Shown here one piece after another: positions 1-8,304 of a stretch of 64,000 nucleotides of DNA. Every line of letters begins with the position of its first letter. Position 1 is the stretch's first letter. The DNA is from Oerskovia merdavium (GTDB taxonomy: Bacteria > Actinomycetota > Actinomycetes > Actinomycetales > Cellulomonadaceae): positions 1-64,000 of the forward strand of contig NZ_JACSQF010000002.1 of the NCBI RefSeq assembly GCF_014836755.1, written 5' to 3'. A program made the position numbers and the translations under genes. The notes beneath the pieces were generated by a model. That model did no database searches and had not been told where the DNA came from. It worked only from the letters and a program-made list of their open reading frames with translations.

Positions 1-293
1 TCAAGCGTGGGCCGGTCGGATTGATCGGGCACACCAAGTCCGACGCCTCCGAGACCGTCCGCCACCTCGTCGAGGACCTTGCCGACTCGCGCACGGCCAC
101 CCAGCCCGACCCCGACGCGATCATCGAGTTCCTGACCGAGCGCGGCGTGCACCTGGTCCAGTGGTCCGACTGGGAGGTCCTGGACGCCCACGAGCGCGCG
201 CAGGGCGAACCGCACGGTCGCGAGCGCGTCAAGGTCGTGCCCCGTGAGGACATGATCCGCATCGCACGCCGCGAGGACGACGCCACGGCCTGA
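1..293 (+). CDS. FprA-like ferredoxin-NADP reductase, C-terminal part (5' end outside window)
   Basis: This is the last ~97 codons of a gene that starts before the window; the reading frame is already open at base 3 (K-R-G-P-V-G). The stretch KRGPVGLIGHTKSDASETV matches the conserved 'IKRGPxGxIGTNK' segment near the end of FprA-type ferredoxin/adrenodoxin-NADP reductases, where the reductase contacts NADP. The tail (VQWSDWEVLDAHERAQGEPHG) also fits the family's C-terminus. In actinobacteria these flavoenzymes pass electrons from NADPH to ferredoxin. The FAD- and NADP-binding domains are not visible, so the assignment rests on the tail alone. An internal TTG at 21 is unlikely to be a start. 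Confidence 0.75.
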   Translation, partial: KRGPVGLIGHTKSDASETVRHLVEDLADSRTATQPDPDAIIEFLTERGVHLVQWSDWEVLDAHERAQGEPHGRERVKVVPREDMIRIARREDDATA

Positions 294-300
294 GGCGGAC

Positions 301-888
301 TCAGCCCCGGCGCCCCGCGAGGGCGAGGAGCCTCGTGAGCTCGGGCGCGTCGTCGGGCACGGGGAGCGGACCCGCGAACAGGCGGCTCGCCGCGAACATG
401 CCCTTGCGGCGCTGGGCGTAGCCCAGCACGAACGCCACGAGCTGCGTGCCCAGGTCTGCGTCGACCCCCAGGCCCTGGGCCAGGTCCCACGCGTGGACCG
501 TGAGGTCGAACGTCATCTGGTGCGCGTACTCGGTCGCCGGGGCGTCGCCGTACGACAGGTGCACCACGCGGTCCAGGGCGCCGGGAGCCAGGAACGCCTC
601 GCGCGACTGCGTCGAGGCGTCGATCCACGCGTCGATCGGGTCGTCGCCCAGGACGTCGCCGTCGAACACCGACCCCACGTCGGCGACGGTCCGGCCCGCG
701 AGCAGCTCGGGGGCCCAGAGCTGCTCCGAGACCAGGTGGTTGACGAGGTCACGGACGGTCCAGTCGTCGTCGGGCGTGGGCAGGTCCCACTGGTCGTCCT
801 GGACCCGCCGGACCAGGTGGTCGAACGCCCCGATCGCGTCACCGTGCGCCGCCAGGAGGTGCTCGTGCGAGGCCACCGCGGTGCTCAC
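301..888 (-). CDS. TIGR03086/DinB-like metal-binding protein (mycothiol-dependent isomerase-like fold)
   Basis: A 195-residue protein of the mycothiol maleylpyruvate isomerase N-terminal (DinB-like) fold. The motif DDDWTVRDLVNHLV near residue 40 and LTVHAWDLAQGLG near residue 135 carry the two histidines expected to bind a divalent metal. Family members are four-helix-bundle proteins that often use mycothiol; the substrate here is unknown. The GTG start at 888 was chosen because it overlaps the stop of the upstream VOC gene by four bases (GTGA), implying translational coupling. A longer in-frame extension upstream only mirrors the VOC gene in another frame and is not real. Confidence 0.8.
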   Translation of the reverse strand: MSTAVASHEHLLAAHGDAIGAFDHLVRRVQDDQWDLPTPDDDWTVRDLVNHLVSEQLWAPELLAGRTVADVGSVFDGDVLGDDPIDAWIDASTQSREAFLAPGALDRVVHLSYGDAPATEYAHQMTFDLTVHAWDLAQGLGVDADLGTQLVAFVLGYAQRRKGMFAASRLFAGPLPVPDDAPELTRLLALAGRRG

Positions 889-1259
889 GGGTTGCTCAGG
901 ATCGCGAGGACGTTGCGTGCCGGGTCCTTGAACCAGGCGATCGCCGGGCCCTCCGGACCGCGCGCGATGCCCTTGGCATCCTGGTCGAACCCCACGTAGC
1001 GCTCGAACTCCACGCCCTTGGCGACGAGCTCGTCGACCGCGGCGTCGACGTCGTCGACCCCGAAGTTGAGGAGCGTGAACGACGCCGCGACGTGGTTCGT
1101 CTTGGGGTAGACGAACACGTGGCCGCCCGACCCCAGGCGCAGGTCCAGGCCCATGGGGGTCTGGTCGACCTCGATGCCCACGACGTCCGCGTAGAACGTC
1201 CGTGCGGCGTCCAGGTCGTTCACCGAGAAGCTGCTGAATGCGTTCGTCGTCGAGACCAT
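885..1259 (-). CDS. VOC (glyoxalase/bleomycin-resistance fold) family protein
   Basis: A 124-residue single-domain vicinal-oxygen-chelate protein. The opening FSSFSVNDLDAARTFYADVVG is the classic first beta-alpha-beta unit, and the end (GPAIAWFKDPARNVLAIL) is the typical closing strand that supplies a metal ligand or ligand contact. The ATG at 1259 follows an AAGGAG ribosome binding site at normal spacing, so the longer in-frame version is rejected. It heads a two-gene operon with the DinB-like protein. VOC proteins can be lyases, dioxygenases or binding proteins for small toxic molecules; the substrate cannot be read from sequence. Confidence 0.85.
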   Translation of the reverse strand: MVSTTNAFSSFSVNDLDAARTFYADVVGIEVDQTPMGLDLRLGSGGHVFVYPKTNHVAASFTLLNFGVDDVDAAVDELVAKGVEFERYVGFDQDAKGIARGPEGPAIAWFKDPARNVLAILSNP

Positions 1260-1422
1260 CGGGTGCTCCTTGTCCAGGTCGTGCGCAGTGGGGGGAGGCG
1301 CCGTGGGCGCCGCTTTCCACGATGGCACGGAACGAGGTCGCTGACGAGGGGAGCGTCAGGCCCGGTACGTGGTCGGGGCGGCCCGCTTGCCCCGCACCCC
1401 GCTCTCGCGCGAAGGTACCCGG

Positions 1423-3018
1423 GTGCCCCATGACCAGCTGATCCGCCATGTCCTGTTCCCGGGGCGCCACCACCTCGTGACCCGCTTCCAGGTGGACTAC
1501 TTGCGCGCGCTGCGGGCCGGCCTCGTCAGCGACCTCGACGGCGAGCGCGTCCGGTGCTCGCCCGACGCCGTGGTCGTGTGGGCCGTGACGTCCGCGAACC
1601 ACGCGGGCACGCGCCGCAACCCGGTGCCGGGGCACCGCCGCGAGGCGCTCATCGAGCACGTCACGGCGGTCGAGCACCTGCCGAGCCTCGTCGTGCCGGT
1701 CCCGGACGTGGCCCCGCACGCGCGGTTCGCCCACCTCGTGACGACCACGGTCCAGACCGCGACGGGGCACACCGTGACGCTCGACCCGCGTGAGACGGTC
1801 GTGGCCTGCTCGACCCCCGAGGTCATCGCGGCGTACCAGGACCTCGGCTACCGGGTCGTGGGCGTCGAGCTCGACGCGACCGACGCGGACGGAGACGTGC
1901 CCGCCCGCCCGTGGGACGCCGTCGGGCGCCTCGCTGCGGGCGACCCGACGTGGACCGACGTCGCCCACCCGGCCGTGCCGGGCTTCTTCCGGCGCTACGG
2001 CCTCGAGGCGCAGATCGTCCAGGTCTTCGCCGACCCCGTCGTCTCGGGCGACGGCGACCTGACCGCGACCCGCGACTACCGGACGTACGCCGCGGCGTTC
2101 GAGGACGCCTCGCGCCGCAAGTGGGAGCAGGTACGCCCGTACGTGCTCCCCGGCCGGATCGTCGACATCGGGTGCGCGACGGGAGGCCTGCTCGAGCTCG
2201 TCGCGGCCGAGCCCCGGCTGCACGAGTCGGACCTGTTCGGCGTCGACGTCGCGCGCCACCTCGTGGCCGAGGCCGAGCACAAGAAGACGCAGGGCGTGTT
2301 CGCGAACCCGAACGTGTGGTTCGTGCAGGCCAACATCCTGCGCGGCGAGGTCATGCCCGAGCGCAGCGTCGACACGACCGTCACGATCGCGCTCACGCAC
2401 GAGATCAGTTCGTACGGCGACGGTGTGCCCGACGTCGAGCGGTTCGCTCGCCGCGTGCTCGTCCACACGCGTCCGGGCGGGGTGTGGATCAACAGCGACG
2501 TGTGCGGTCCCGCGGACGGTGACCGCCCCGTGCACCTCACGCTCCGCGACGACGACGGCACGCGGCCGGGCGTCGTGACGGATCTCGACGAGTGGGCACG
2601 GCCCGACGTCGCCGCGCACGTCCGCGGGCTGTCGACGGCTTCCCGGCTGCGCCAGTTCGCGCACGACTTCCCTCGGTTGTCGGGTGCGTCGTTCACGGTC
2701 GAGGAGGTCCTGCCCGGGACGTTCCGCCTCACGCTGCGCGACGCGATGGAGTTCCTCACGACCAAGGACTACGCCGACAACTGGCTGTCCGAGTGCCACG
2801 AGCGTTTCTGCGACCTGGACGGCGACGCGTGGACCGGGCTGCTGACGGGCGCGGGCTTCGAGCTGGGGCCCGAGAGCGGGGCGTGGCGCAACGAGTGGCT
2901 CGTCGAGCACTCGTTCGCACCGGTGGCGTCGCTGACCGACTCCGTGACGGGCGAGCACGTCGAGTGGCCCGACACGCACGTGCTGACGGTCGCGCGCCGA
3001 CCGGTGCTCGGGGCGTAG
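1423..3018 (+). CDS. nucleotidyltransferase-like / SAM-dependent methyltransferase fusion protein
   Basis: A 531-residue two-part protein. Residues ~1-170 resemble the NMN-adenylyltransferase/cytidylyltransferase fold: FPGRHHLVTRFQ stands where the HxGH nucleotide motif would be, and TSANHAGTRRNP fits the family's 'TsAN..gTrrNP' region. From about residue 230 a class I methyltransferase follows, with motif I VDIGCATGGLLELV at ~247 and acidic residues in LFGVDVA. The canonical HxGH is degenerate, so nucleotidyl transfer is uncertain. The GTG at 1423 has a GAAGG box 7 bases upstream; a start at 1369 is possible but adds a poor leader. No operon partner is evident; the MFS gene downstream has its own promoter. 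Confidence 0.7.
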   Translation: MPHDQLIRHVLFPGRHHLVTRFQVDYLRALRAGLVSDLDGERVRCSPDAVVVWAVTSANHAGTRRNPVPGHRREALIEHVTAVEHLPSLVVPVPDVAPHARFAHLVTTTVQTATGHTVTLDPRETVVACSTPEVIAAYQDLGYRVVGVELDATDADGDVPARPWDAVGRLAAGDPTWTDVAHPAVPGFFRRYGLEAQIVQVFADPVVSGDGDLTATRDYRTYAAAFEDASRRKWEQVRPYVLPGRIVDIGCATGGLLELVAAEPRLHESDLFGVDVARHLVAEAEHKKTQGVFANPNVWFVQANILRGEVMPERSVDTTVTIALTHEISSYGDGVPDVERFARRVLVHTRPGGVWINSDVCGPADGDRPVHLTLRDDDGTRPGVVTDLDEWARPDVAAHVRGLSTASRLRQFAHDFPRLSGASFTVEEVLPGTFRLTLRDAMEFLTTKDYADNWLSECHERFCDLDGDAWTGLLTGAGFELGPESGAWRNEWLVEHSFAPVASLTDSVTGEHVEWPDTHVLTVARRPVLGA

Positions 3019-3062
3019 GGACGCTCGATCCGTCGATCGGCACGCCGCCCCGCGCGGGGGAC

Positions 3063-3068
3063 TACGAT
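3063..3068 (+). promoter_or_regulatory. leaderless-type -10 element (TACGAT) for the MFS gene
   Basis: TACGAT matches the actinobacterial TANNNT -10 box and ends exactly six bases before the GTG at 3075. No Shine-Dalgarno sequence sits at good distance. The same spacing recurs before several other genes here, suggesting transcription starts at the start codon. Confidence 0.55.
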
Positions 3069-3074
3069 CCGTGC

Positions 3075-4367
3075 GTGGCAATGACGCGCACCGGGGCCCT
3101 GGGGGCCCGCACCTGGACGTCCCTCGTCCTCCTCGGCTTCGTCGGGCAGCTCGCCTGGACGGTCGAGAACATGTACCTCAACGTGTTCGTCTACGACACC
3201 ATCACGGACGACCCGAACGTCATCGCGACCATGGTCGCCGTGAGCGCGGTCGCCGCGACGCTCGCGACGCTCCTGGTCGGCGCGCTCTCCGACAGGGTCG
3301 GGCGCCGCCGCGTGTTCATCGCGGCCGGGTACGTCCTGTGGGGCATCACCACGGCCGCGTTCGGGTTCCTGAGCCCCGAGTCCGTCTCGGGGTTGGTCCC
3401 CGCGGCGAGCGCCGTGGTCGTGGCCGCGGTCGCGGTCGTCGCGCTCGACGCGGTCATGTCGTTGTTCGGCTCGGGAGCCAACGACGCCGCGTTCCAGGCC
3501 TGGGTGACCGACTCGACCGAGCCGGCGAACCGGGGCCGGGTCGAGTCGGTGCTCGCGGTCATGCCGCTGCTGTCGATGCTCGTGGTGTTCGGGGCGTTCG
3601 ACGGCATGACGCGAGCCGGGCAGTGGCGAGGGTTCTTCGTTCTCGTGGGGGCGATCATCGTGGTCGTGGGGGTCGTGTCGTGGTTCCTCGTCCGGGACCG
3701 CGAGCTCACGGTCCGCCAGGAGGACGGGTACCTGCGCTCGGTGGTCCACGGCCTGCGGCCCTCGGCGGTCCGCGAGAACCCGGGCTTGTACCTCGCGCTG
3801 TCGGCGTGGACGATCTGGGGGATCTCGACCCAGGTGTTCCTGCCGTACCTGATCATCTACCTCCAGCGGTACCTGCGGATCGACGGGTACGCGATCGTCC
3901 TGGCCGTGGTGCTGCTCGGCGCCTCGGTCGTGAGCGTGATCGGCGGGCGGATCGTCGACCGGGTCGGCAAGGTCCGCTTCCTCCTGCCTGCGGTCGCGGT
4001 CTACGGGACGGGACTGGTCCTCATGGCGTTCGCGCGAGGCATGGTGCCCGCGATCCTCGCCGGGCTCGTCATGATGTCGGGGTTCATGCTGGTCCTCACC
4101 CCGATCGGGGCGCTGGTTCGCGACTACTCGCCCCCGGACCGCGCGGGCCACGTCCAGGGGCTGCGCATGGTCTTCGCGATCCTCGTCCCCATGCTCGTGG
4201 GACCGTTCATCGGTGCGGCCGTGATCCGTGGGGCCGCCGAGACCTACGAGGAGCTGGGTGTCGTCAAGCAGGTCCCGAGCCCCCTGATCTTCGTCGCGGC
4301 CGCCGTCGTGCTACTCCTGATCCTCGTCCCCGTCACTCTTCTCCGTCGCAAGGAAACCGCTGCATGA
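3075..4367 (+). CDS. MFS transporter (probable sugar/glycoside permease)
   Basis: A ~430-residue major facilitator with about 12 hydrophobic segments. The loop-2 signature GALSDRVGRRRVFIAAG (after helix 2) is the MFS hallmark, repeated in degenerate form in the second half as GGRIVDRVGKVRF. It ends by overlapping the GH2 gene through ATGA, so the two are translationally coupled. This suggests it imports the glycoside hydrolysed by that enzyme (inference). The GTG at 3075 fits a leaderless promoter; the ATG at 3081 is an alternative two codons in. No sugar-responsive regulator is adjacent. Confidence 0.85.
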   Translation: MAMTRTGALGARTWTSLVLLGFVGQLAWTVENMYLNVFVYDTITDDPNVIATMVAVSAVAATLATLLVGALSDRVGRRRVFIAAGYVLWGITTAAFGFLSPESVSGLVPAASAVVVAAVAVVALDAVMSLFGSGANDAAFQAWVTDSTEPANRGRVESVLAVMPLLSMLVVFGAFDGMTRAGQWRGFFVLVGAIIVVVGVVSWFLVRDRELTVRQEDGYLRSVVHGLRPSAVRENPGLYLALSAWTIWGISTQVFLPYLIIYLQRYLRIDGYAIVLAVVLLGASVVSVIGGRIVDRVGKVRFLLPAVAVYGTGLVLMAFARGMVPAILAGLVMMSGFMLVLTPIGALVRDYSPPDRAGHVQGLRMVFAILVPMLVGPFIGAAVIRGAAETYEELGVVKQVPSPLIFVAAAVVLLLILVPVTLLRRKETAA

Positions 4368-6181
4368 GCACCCTCCGGCCCACCCGTTGGGCCGCCGCCC
4401 TCGACCGCCACGCCCCCCTGCCCGAGCACCCCCGTCCTCAGCTCGTGCGCGACAGCTACCTCAACCTCAACGGGCTGTGGGACTACGCGTTCACGGGCCA
4501 GGCGGCGGGCCCGGAGGGGTCGCTGGGTGGGTCCGCGCCCGCGGTCTTCGACGGCGAGATCGTCGTGCCGTTCTCGCCCGAGTCGGTGCTGTCGGGCGTG
4601 GGGCGCCAGCTCCAGCCGTACGAGGCGCTCTGGTACCGGCGCGAGGTGTCTCTCCCCGCGGGCTTCGTCCCGCGCGGCGGGCGGGTCCTGCTGCACTTCG
4701 GGGCGGTCGACCAGTCGTGCCGTGTCCTGGTCGACGGCGTCGAGGTGGGGCGCCACACGGGCGGCTTCCTGCCGTTCGCGTGCGACGTCACCGACGCGTT
4801 CGCCGGTTCCTCCGATGAGCCGCACGAGCTGCTCGTCGAGGTCACCGACGTGAGCGACATGGGCTACCACTCGCGCGGCAAGCAGAAGCTCGACCGGGGC
4901 GGCATCTGGTACACCGCGCAGTCGGGCATCTGGCAGACGGTGTGGGTCGAGGCCGTCCCGACGCTGCACGTCGACCGGCTCGTGCTCGTCCCGGACCTCC
5001 CGGGCGGCTGCCTCGAGGTGACCGTGCACGCGGGCGGCATGCCCGCGGGGGCGAGCGGCGCCGTCGGGCAGGACGCGCCCACGGCGCGCATCCAGGTGCA
5101 CGACGGCGGAGCGCTCGTCGCGCAGGTCGACGCACCTGCGGGGACGGTCGCCCGCGTGCCGGTCCCGGACGCCCACCTGTGGACCCCCGAGGACCCGCAC
5201 CTGTACGACGTGACCGTGACCCTCGGCGACGACGAGGTGCGCGGCTACGCCGGCATGCGGTCGTTCGGCGTCGGCCGGGACGAGCGGGGCGTGCCGCGCC
5301 TGCTGCTCAACGGCGAGCCCTACTTCCACGCGGGCGTCCTGGACCAGGGGTACTGGTCCGACGGGCTGCTCACGGCACCGACCGACGAGGCCATGGTCCA
5401 CGACATCACGACCATGAAGGACCTCGGGTTCACGATGCTGCGCAAGCACATCAAGATCGAACCGCTGCGCTGGTACCACCACTGCGACCGGCTCGGGATC
5501 CTCGTGTGGCAGGACATGGTCAACGGCGGCGAGCGGTACCGATCGACGGTCATCACGGCGCCGGTGGCCGTGCCTCTCCGGATCAGCGACCGGTTCCACG
5601 GACTGTTCGGACGTGCCGACGTCGCGGGGCGCGCGGAGTTCCTTCGCGAGGTCGACGCGACCGTCGAGCACCTGCGCAGCATCGTGAGCATCGCGGTCTG
5701 GGTGCCGTTCAACGAGGGGTGGGGACAGTTCGACGCCGCTCGCGTCGCGGCCCGTGTCAAGGCGCTCGACCCGACGCGGACGGTTGACCACGCGAGCGGC
5801 TGGCACGACCAGCGCGCGGGCGACCTCCGGAGCCTCCACGTGTACTTCAAGCCGTTCCGGGTCCCGCGGCGGCGCGACCGGCGGGTGCTCGTGCTCTCGG
5901 AGTACGGGGGCTACAACCTGCGCGTCGAGGGGCGCGATTTCAGCGAGAAGGACTTCGGCTACAAGAAGCTCGACGACGCCGCCGCGCTCGGGGAGGCGTT
6001 CGCGGCGCTGCACCGCGACCAGATCGTGCCAGCGATCCCGCGCGGGCTCTCCGCGACGGTCTACACCCAGCTCTCGGACGTCGAGGACGAGCTCAACGGC
6101 CTGCTGACGTACGACCGCGAGGTCGCGAAGCTCCCGGCGGACCTGGTGCGGTCGGTCAACGCGGGGCTGCGGCTCGGGTGA
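4364..6181 (+). CDS. glycoside hydrolase family 2 enzyme (beta-galactosidase/beta-glucuronidase-like)
   Basis: A 605-residue GH2 protein: N-terminal jelly-roll sugar-binding domain (~20-190), Ig-like domain (~190-290) and TIM barrel (~295-600). The acid/base glutamate lies in VPFNEGWGQF (Glu ~451) and the nucleophile in VLSEYGGYN (Glu ~513), matching family retaining glycosidases. No signal peptide is seen, so it works in the cytoplasm on a sugar imported by the overlapping MFS transporter. Length is nearer to beta-glucuronidase-type than to the 1000-residue LacZ type. Exact substrate (beta-galactoside, beta-glucuronide, beta-mannoside) cannot be fixed from sequence. Confidence 0.9.
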   Translation: MSTLRPTRWAAALDRHAPLPEHPRPQLVRDSYLNLNGLWDYAFTGQAAGPEGSLGGSAPAVFDGEIVVPFSPESVLSGVGRQLQPYEALWYRREVSLPAGFVPRGGRVLLHFGAVDQSCRVLVDGVEVGRHTGGFLPFACDVTDAFAGSSDEPHELLVEVTDVSDMGYHSRGKQKLDRGGIWYTAQSGIWQTVWVEAVPTLHVDRLVLVPDLPGGCLEVTVHAGGMPAGASGAVGQDAPTARIQVHDGGALVAQVDAPAGTVARVPVPDAHLWTPEDPHLYDVTVTLGDDEVRGYAGMRSFGVGRDERGVPRLLLNGEPYFHAGVLDQGYWSDGLLTAPTDEAMVHDITTMKDLGFTMLRKHIKIEPLRWYHHCDRLGILVWQDMVNGGERYRSTVITAPVAVPLRISDRFHGLFGRADVAGRAEFLREVDATVEHLRSIVSIAVWVPFNEGWGQFDAARVAARVKALDPTRTVDHASGWHDQRAGDLRSLHVYFKPFRVPRRRDRRVLVLSEYGGYNLRVEGRDFSEKDFGYKKLDDAAALGEAFAALHRDQIVPAIPRGLSATVYTQLSDVEDELNGLLTYDREVAKLPADLVRSVNAGLRLG

Positions 6182-6239
6182 CCCGACGGCTCGGTGCCTG
6201 CCCGCTGCTCGACGTGATGCCGGTCCGTCCGGTGCTTCG

Positions 6240-6245
6240 TACGCT
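6240..6245 (+). promoter_or_regulatory. leaderless-type -10 element (TACGCT) for the gene at 6252
   Basis: TACGCT followed by exactly six bases and then the ATG at 6252. It is the same word and spacing as at 36914 and, on the other strand, 49277. Confidence 0.55.
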
Positions 6246-6251
6246 GAGGGC

Positions 6252-6836
6252 ATGCTGCTGACCCGGCAGACGCTCAGCGGGCTCGAGGACGGCACGGTGT
6301 CGCTCGCGTTCCGCCGCTGGCTCGCGCCGCGCGTGCGCGCGGGCGGCCGGATGAGGACACGGATCGGGGTCGTGGAGGTCACCTCGATCGACCGGGTCCC
6401 GGACGTGGACGGGGTGCCCGTCCTGCCCGATGACGACGCCCGCGCCGCCGGGTTCCGCTCGACCGAGGCCGCGCTCGCCTGGGTGGCCGCGAAGGGCGAG
6501 GGGGACCTGTACCGGATCGGGCTGCGGCGCGTGGGGGAGGACCCGCGCATCGCGTTGCGCCAGGAAGCCGACCTGTCGGCCGAGGAGGTCGAGGGGCTGC
6601 GCACACGGCTCGCGCGCATGGACCGCGCGGCGCCAGAGCCGTGGACCCGGTCCTACCTGGACCTGATCGTCGCGCGGCCCGAGGTCGTGGCACGCGAGCT
6701 CGCGACCTCGATCGGGGTCGAGCGCGACTACTTCAAGGTCCGGGTGCGACGCCTCAAGGAGCTCGGGCTCACCGAGAGCCTGCCCGTGGGGTACCGCATC
6801 TCTCCGCGGGGGCGGGCGTACCTCGACGCGACGTGA
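6252..6836 (+). CDS. conserved hypothetical protein with ASCH/PUA-like N-terminus and winged-helix-like C-terminus
   Basis: A 194-residue soluble protein of unknown function. Residues 1-90 (RQTLSGLEDGTVSLAFRRW ... RTRIGVVEVTSID) resemble the ASCH/PUA fold, a small beta barrel often involved in RNA or modified-base binding. The C-terminal ~70 residues (VARELATSIGVERDYFKVRV then LKELGLTESLPVGYRISPRG) read like a winged helix-turn-helix. This suggests a nucleic-acid-binding role, but no catalytic motif is recognised. The ATG at 6252 is supported by the TACGCT-N6 promoter. It stands alone, 70 bases after the GH2 gene. Confidence 0.6.
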   Translation: MLLTRQTLSGLEDGTVSLAFRRWLAPRVRAGGRMRTRIGVVEVTSIDRVPDVDGVPVLPDDDARAAGFRSTEAALAWVAAKGEGDLYRIGLRRVGEDPRIALRQEADLSAEEVEGLRTRLARMDRAAPEPWTRSYLDLIVARPEVVARELATSIGVERDYFKVRVRRLKELGLTESLPVGYRISPRGRAYLDAT

Positions 6837-6987
6837 CGGTGCGCCCTGATGCTCTCGTCCCTGCGGGGCGCGTCCACCGGGTGGTCGCACCAGGCCGGGA
6901 TGAGTACCTGAGCGCCCGCCGGGCTCCACCGGCACGGAGATACACTTCCGCGGACAGCAGGGTACGCCGCGACGAAATGAGCAGTCC

Positions 6988-7605
6988 GTGAAGATCGTCA
7001 TCGTCGGTGGATCGAGGGGCACGGGGGCCCGCCTGGCTTCGCTCGCACAGGGAGAAGGACACGAGGTGACAGTCCTGTCGCGGAGCGGCGGCACCGTCAC
7101 CCCGGGGGTCGAGACCCTGAAGGGGGACGCCGGCGATCCAGAAGTGGCAGCCCGAGCGGTCGCTGGGGCGGACGCCGTCGTGGTGACCGTGGGTGGCGCC
7201 AAGGGGACCTCTCGTCAACGGTCTGCGGTCACGCGGGTCGTCGTGGCGGCGATGCAGGAAGCGGGGGTGCGTCGGCTCGTCGTGCAGTCCTCCTTGGGGG
7301 CAGGTGGCTCGGCAGCGCAGATGCCCGCACTCGTCCGGGTCCTGACACGGGTCGTCCTTGCCTCGGCGCTGGCCGACCACGACGAGCAGGAGTCGGCCGT
7401 CGTGACGTCGGACCTCGACTGGACGATCGTCAGACCGGCCGGCCTGACGAACGGCCCGACGACCGGTGGCTGGACGGCGCGGGAGCTGACCAAGGGCGCC
7501 AAGGGATTCGGGTCGATCCCCCGCGGCGACCTCGCCGCCTGCCTGCTCCGCGTCCTGGAGGACGACTCGACCGTCGGCAGGGCGTTCGGGGTCAGCAACA
7601 GCTGA
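6988..7605 (+). CDS. NAD(P)-binding atypical short-chain dehydrogenase (NmrA/SDR_a5-like)
   Basis: A 205-residue Rossmann protein opening with IVIVGGSRGTGARLASLAQ, the glycine-rich dinucleotide loop. VVTVGGAKGTSR and LVVQSSLGAGG mark strands 4 and 5, and DLDWTIVRPAGLT is the typical 'xWTIxRP' segment of NAD(P)H-binding/NmrA-like proteins. The usual SDR Tyr-x-x-x-Lys pair is not clear, as is common in this atypical group, which includes flavin reductases and redox sensors. The start is a GTG at 6988. No operon partner; the neighbour downstream converges. Confidence 0.75.
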   Translation: MKIVIVGGSRGTGARLASLAQGEGHEVTVLSRSGGTVTPGVETLKGDAGDPEVAARAVAGADAVVVTVGGAKGTSRQRSAVTRVVVAAMQEAGVRRLVVQSSLGAGGSAAQMPALVRVLTRVVLASALADHDEQESAVVTSDLDWTIVRPAGLTNGPTTGGWTARELTKGAKGFGSIPRGDLAACLLRVLEDDSTVGRAFGVSNS

Positions 7606-7655
7606 ACCCTGGACCCAGGGACGTGCGTCGCCGGGGGCTCCAGCGTCCGGTGTGC

Positions 7656-8219
7656 TCAGGACAGCGGAGAGATGTCCACCCCGGGCAGCCCGTCGATGCT
7701 CGTCGCGTTCTTCTTCTGCCAGTACGCGTCGAAGAACTCCGGGTCCCGTCGTTCGTGGTCACGGTCCAGCACGTCGCGGTCGCCCACGAAGTCCATGAAC
7801 GGCACCGAGTACCCGCACGAGTCCGAGACCCGGTCCACGTCGACCACGACGATGCCGCGCTGGCCGATCTCGCGCTCCTTGGCGAACAGCGGGCGCAGCT
7901 CGTCGAACTCGGGCGTCCGGGCGAGCACGTAACGGCCACGACCGTGGAAGCGCACGATGTTGGGCGGTCCCTCGAACGCGCAGAACATGACGATGCGCCC
8001 GTTCTCCTGGAGGTGGGCTGCGGCCTCGGCTCCCGAGCCCGTGTAGTCCAGGTACGCGACCCGGTGCGGGTCGAGCACCACGAACGTTCCGCCCATGCCC
8101 TTGGGGGAGACGTTGACGTGCCCGTCGCCCGCGAGAGGGGCCGTGCCCACGAAGAACACGGGCTGGGACAGCACGAAGCGGGAGAGCCGGGGAGTGATCT
8201 CGTCGTGGACGGTCGCCAT
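7656..8219 (-). CDS. pyridoxamine 5'-phosphate oxidase-fold FMN-binding protein
   Basis: A 187-residue split-barrel flavoprotein. FFVGTAPLAGDGHVNVSPKG is the characteristic PNPOx-like strand pair in which the K of SPKG contacts FMN phosphate, and GRYVLARTPEFDELRPLF continues the barrel. It belongs to the broad PNPOx-like group that reduces or sequesters cofactors and xenobiotics rather than true PdxH; the substrate is unknown. The ATG at 8219 lies six bases after a CAGACT -10-like word, again pointing to leaderless translation. It is transcribed away from the DUF2804 gene's 3' end region. Confidence 0.75.
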   Translation of the reverse strand: MATVHDEITPRLSRFVLSQPVFFVGTAPLAGDGHVNVSPKGMGGTFVVLDPHRVAYLDYTGSGAEAAAHLQENGRIVMFCAFEGPPNIVRFHGRGRYVLARTPEFDELRPLFAKEREIGQRGIVVVDVDRVSDSCGYSVPFMDFVGDRDVLDRDHERRDPEFFDAYWQKKNATSIDGLPGVDISPLS

Positions 8220-8225
8220 GACGGC

Positions 8226-8231
8226 AGTCTG
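8226..8231 (-). promoter_or_regulatory. leaderless-type -10 element (CAGACT on the minus strand)
   Basis: Read on the minus strand, CAGACT is followed by six bases and the ATG at 8219. The identical word and spacing precede the methyltransferase start at 10537. Confidence 0.4.
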
Positions 8232-8304
8232 GCACCGAGGCGGGCGACGCTCAGGTGACGTCCACGCCTCGAGGCGAGCGGCGCCGTCGGGCCTTGCGCC
8301 GTGG

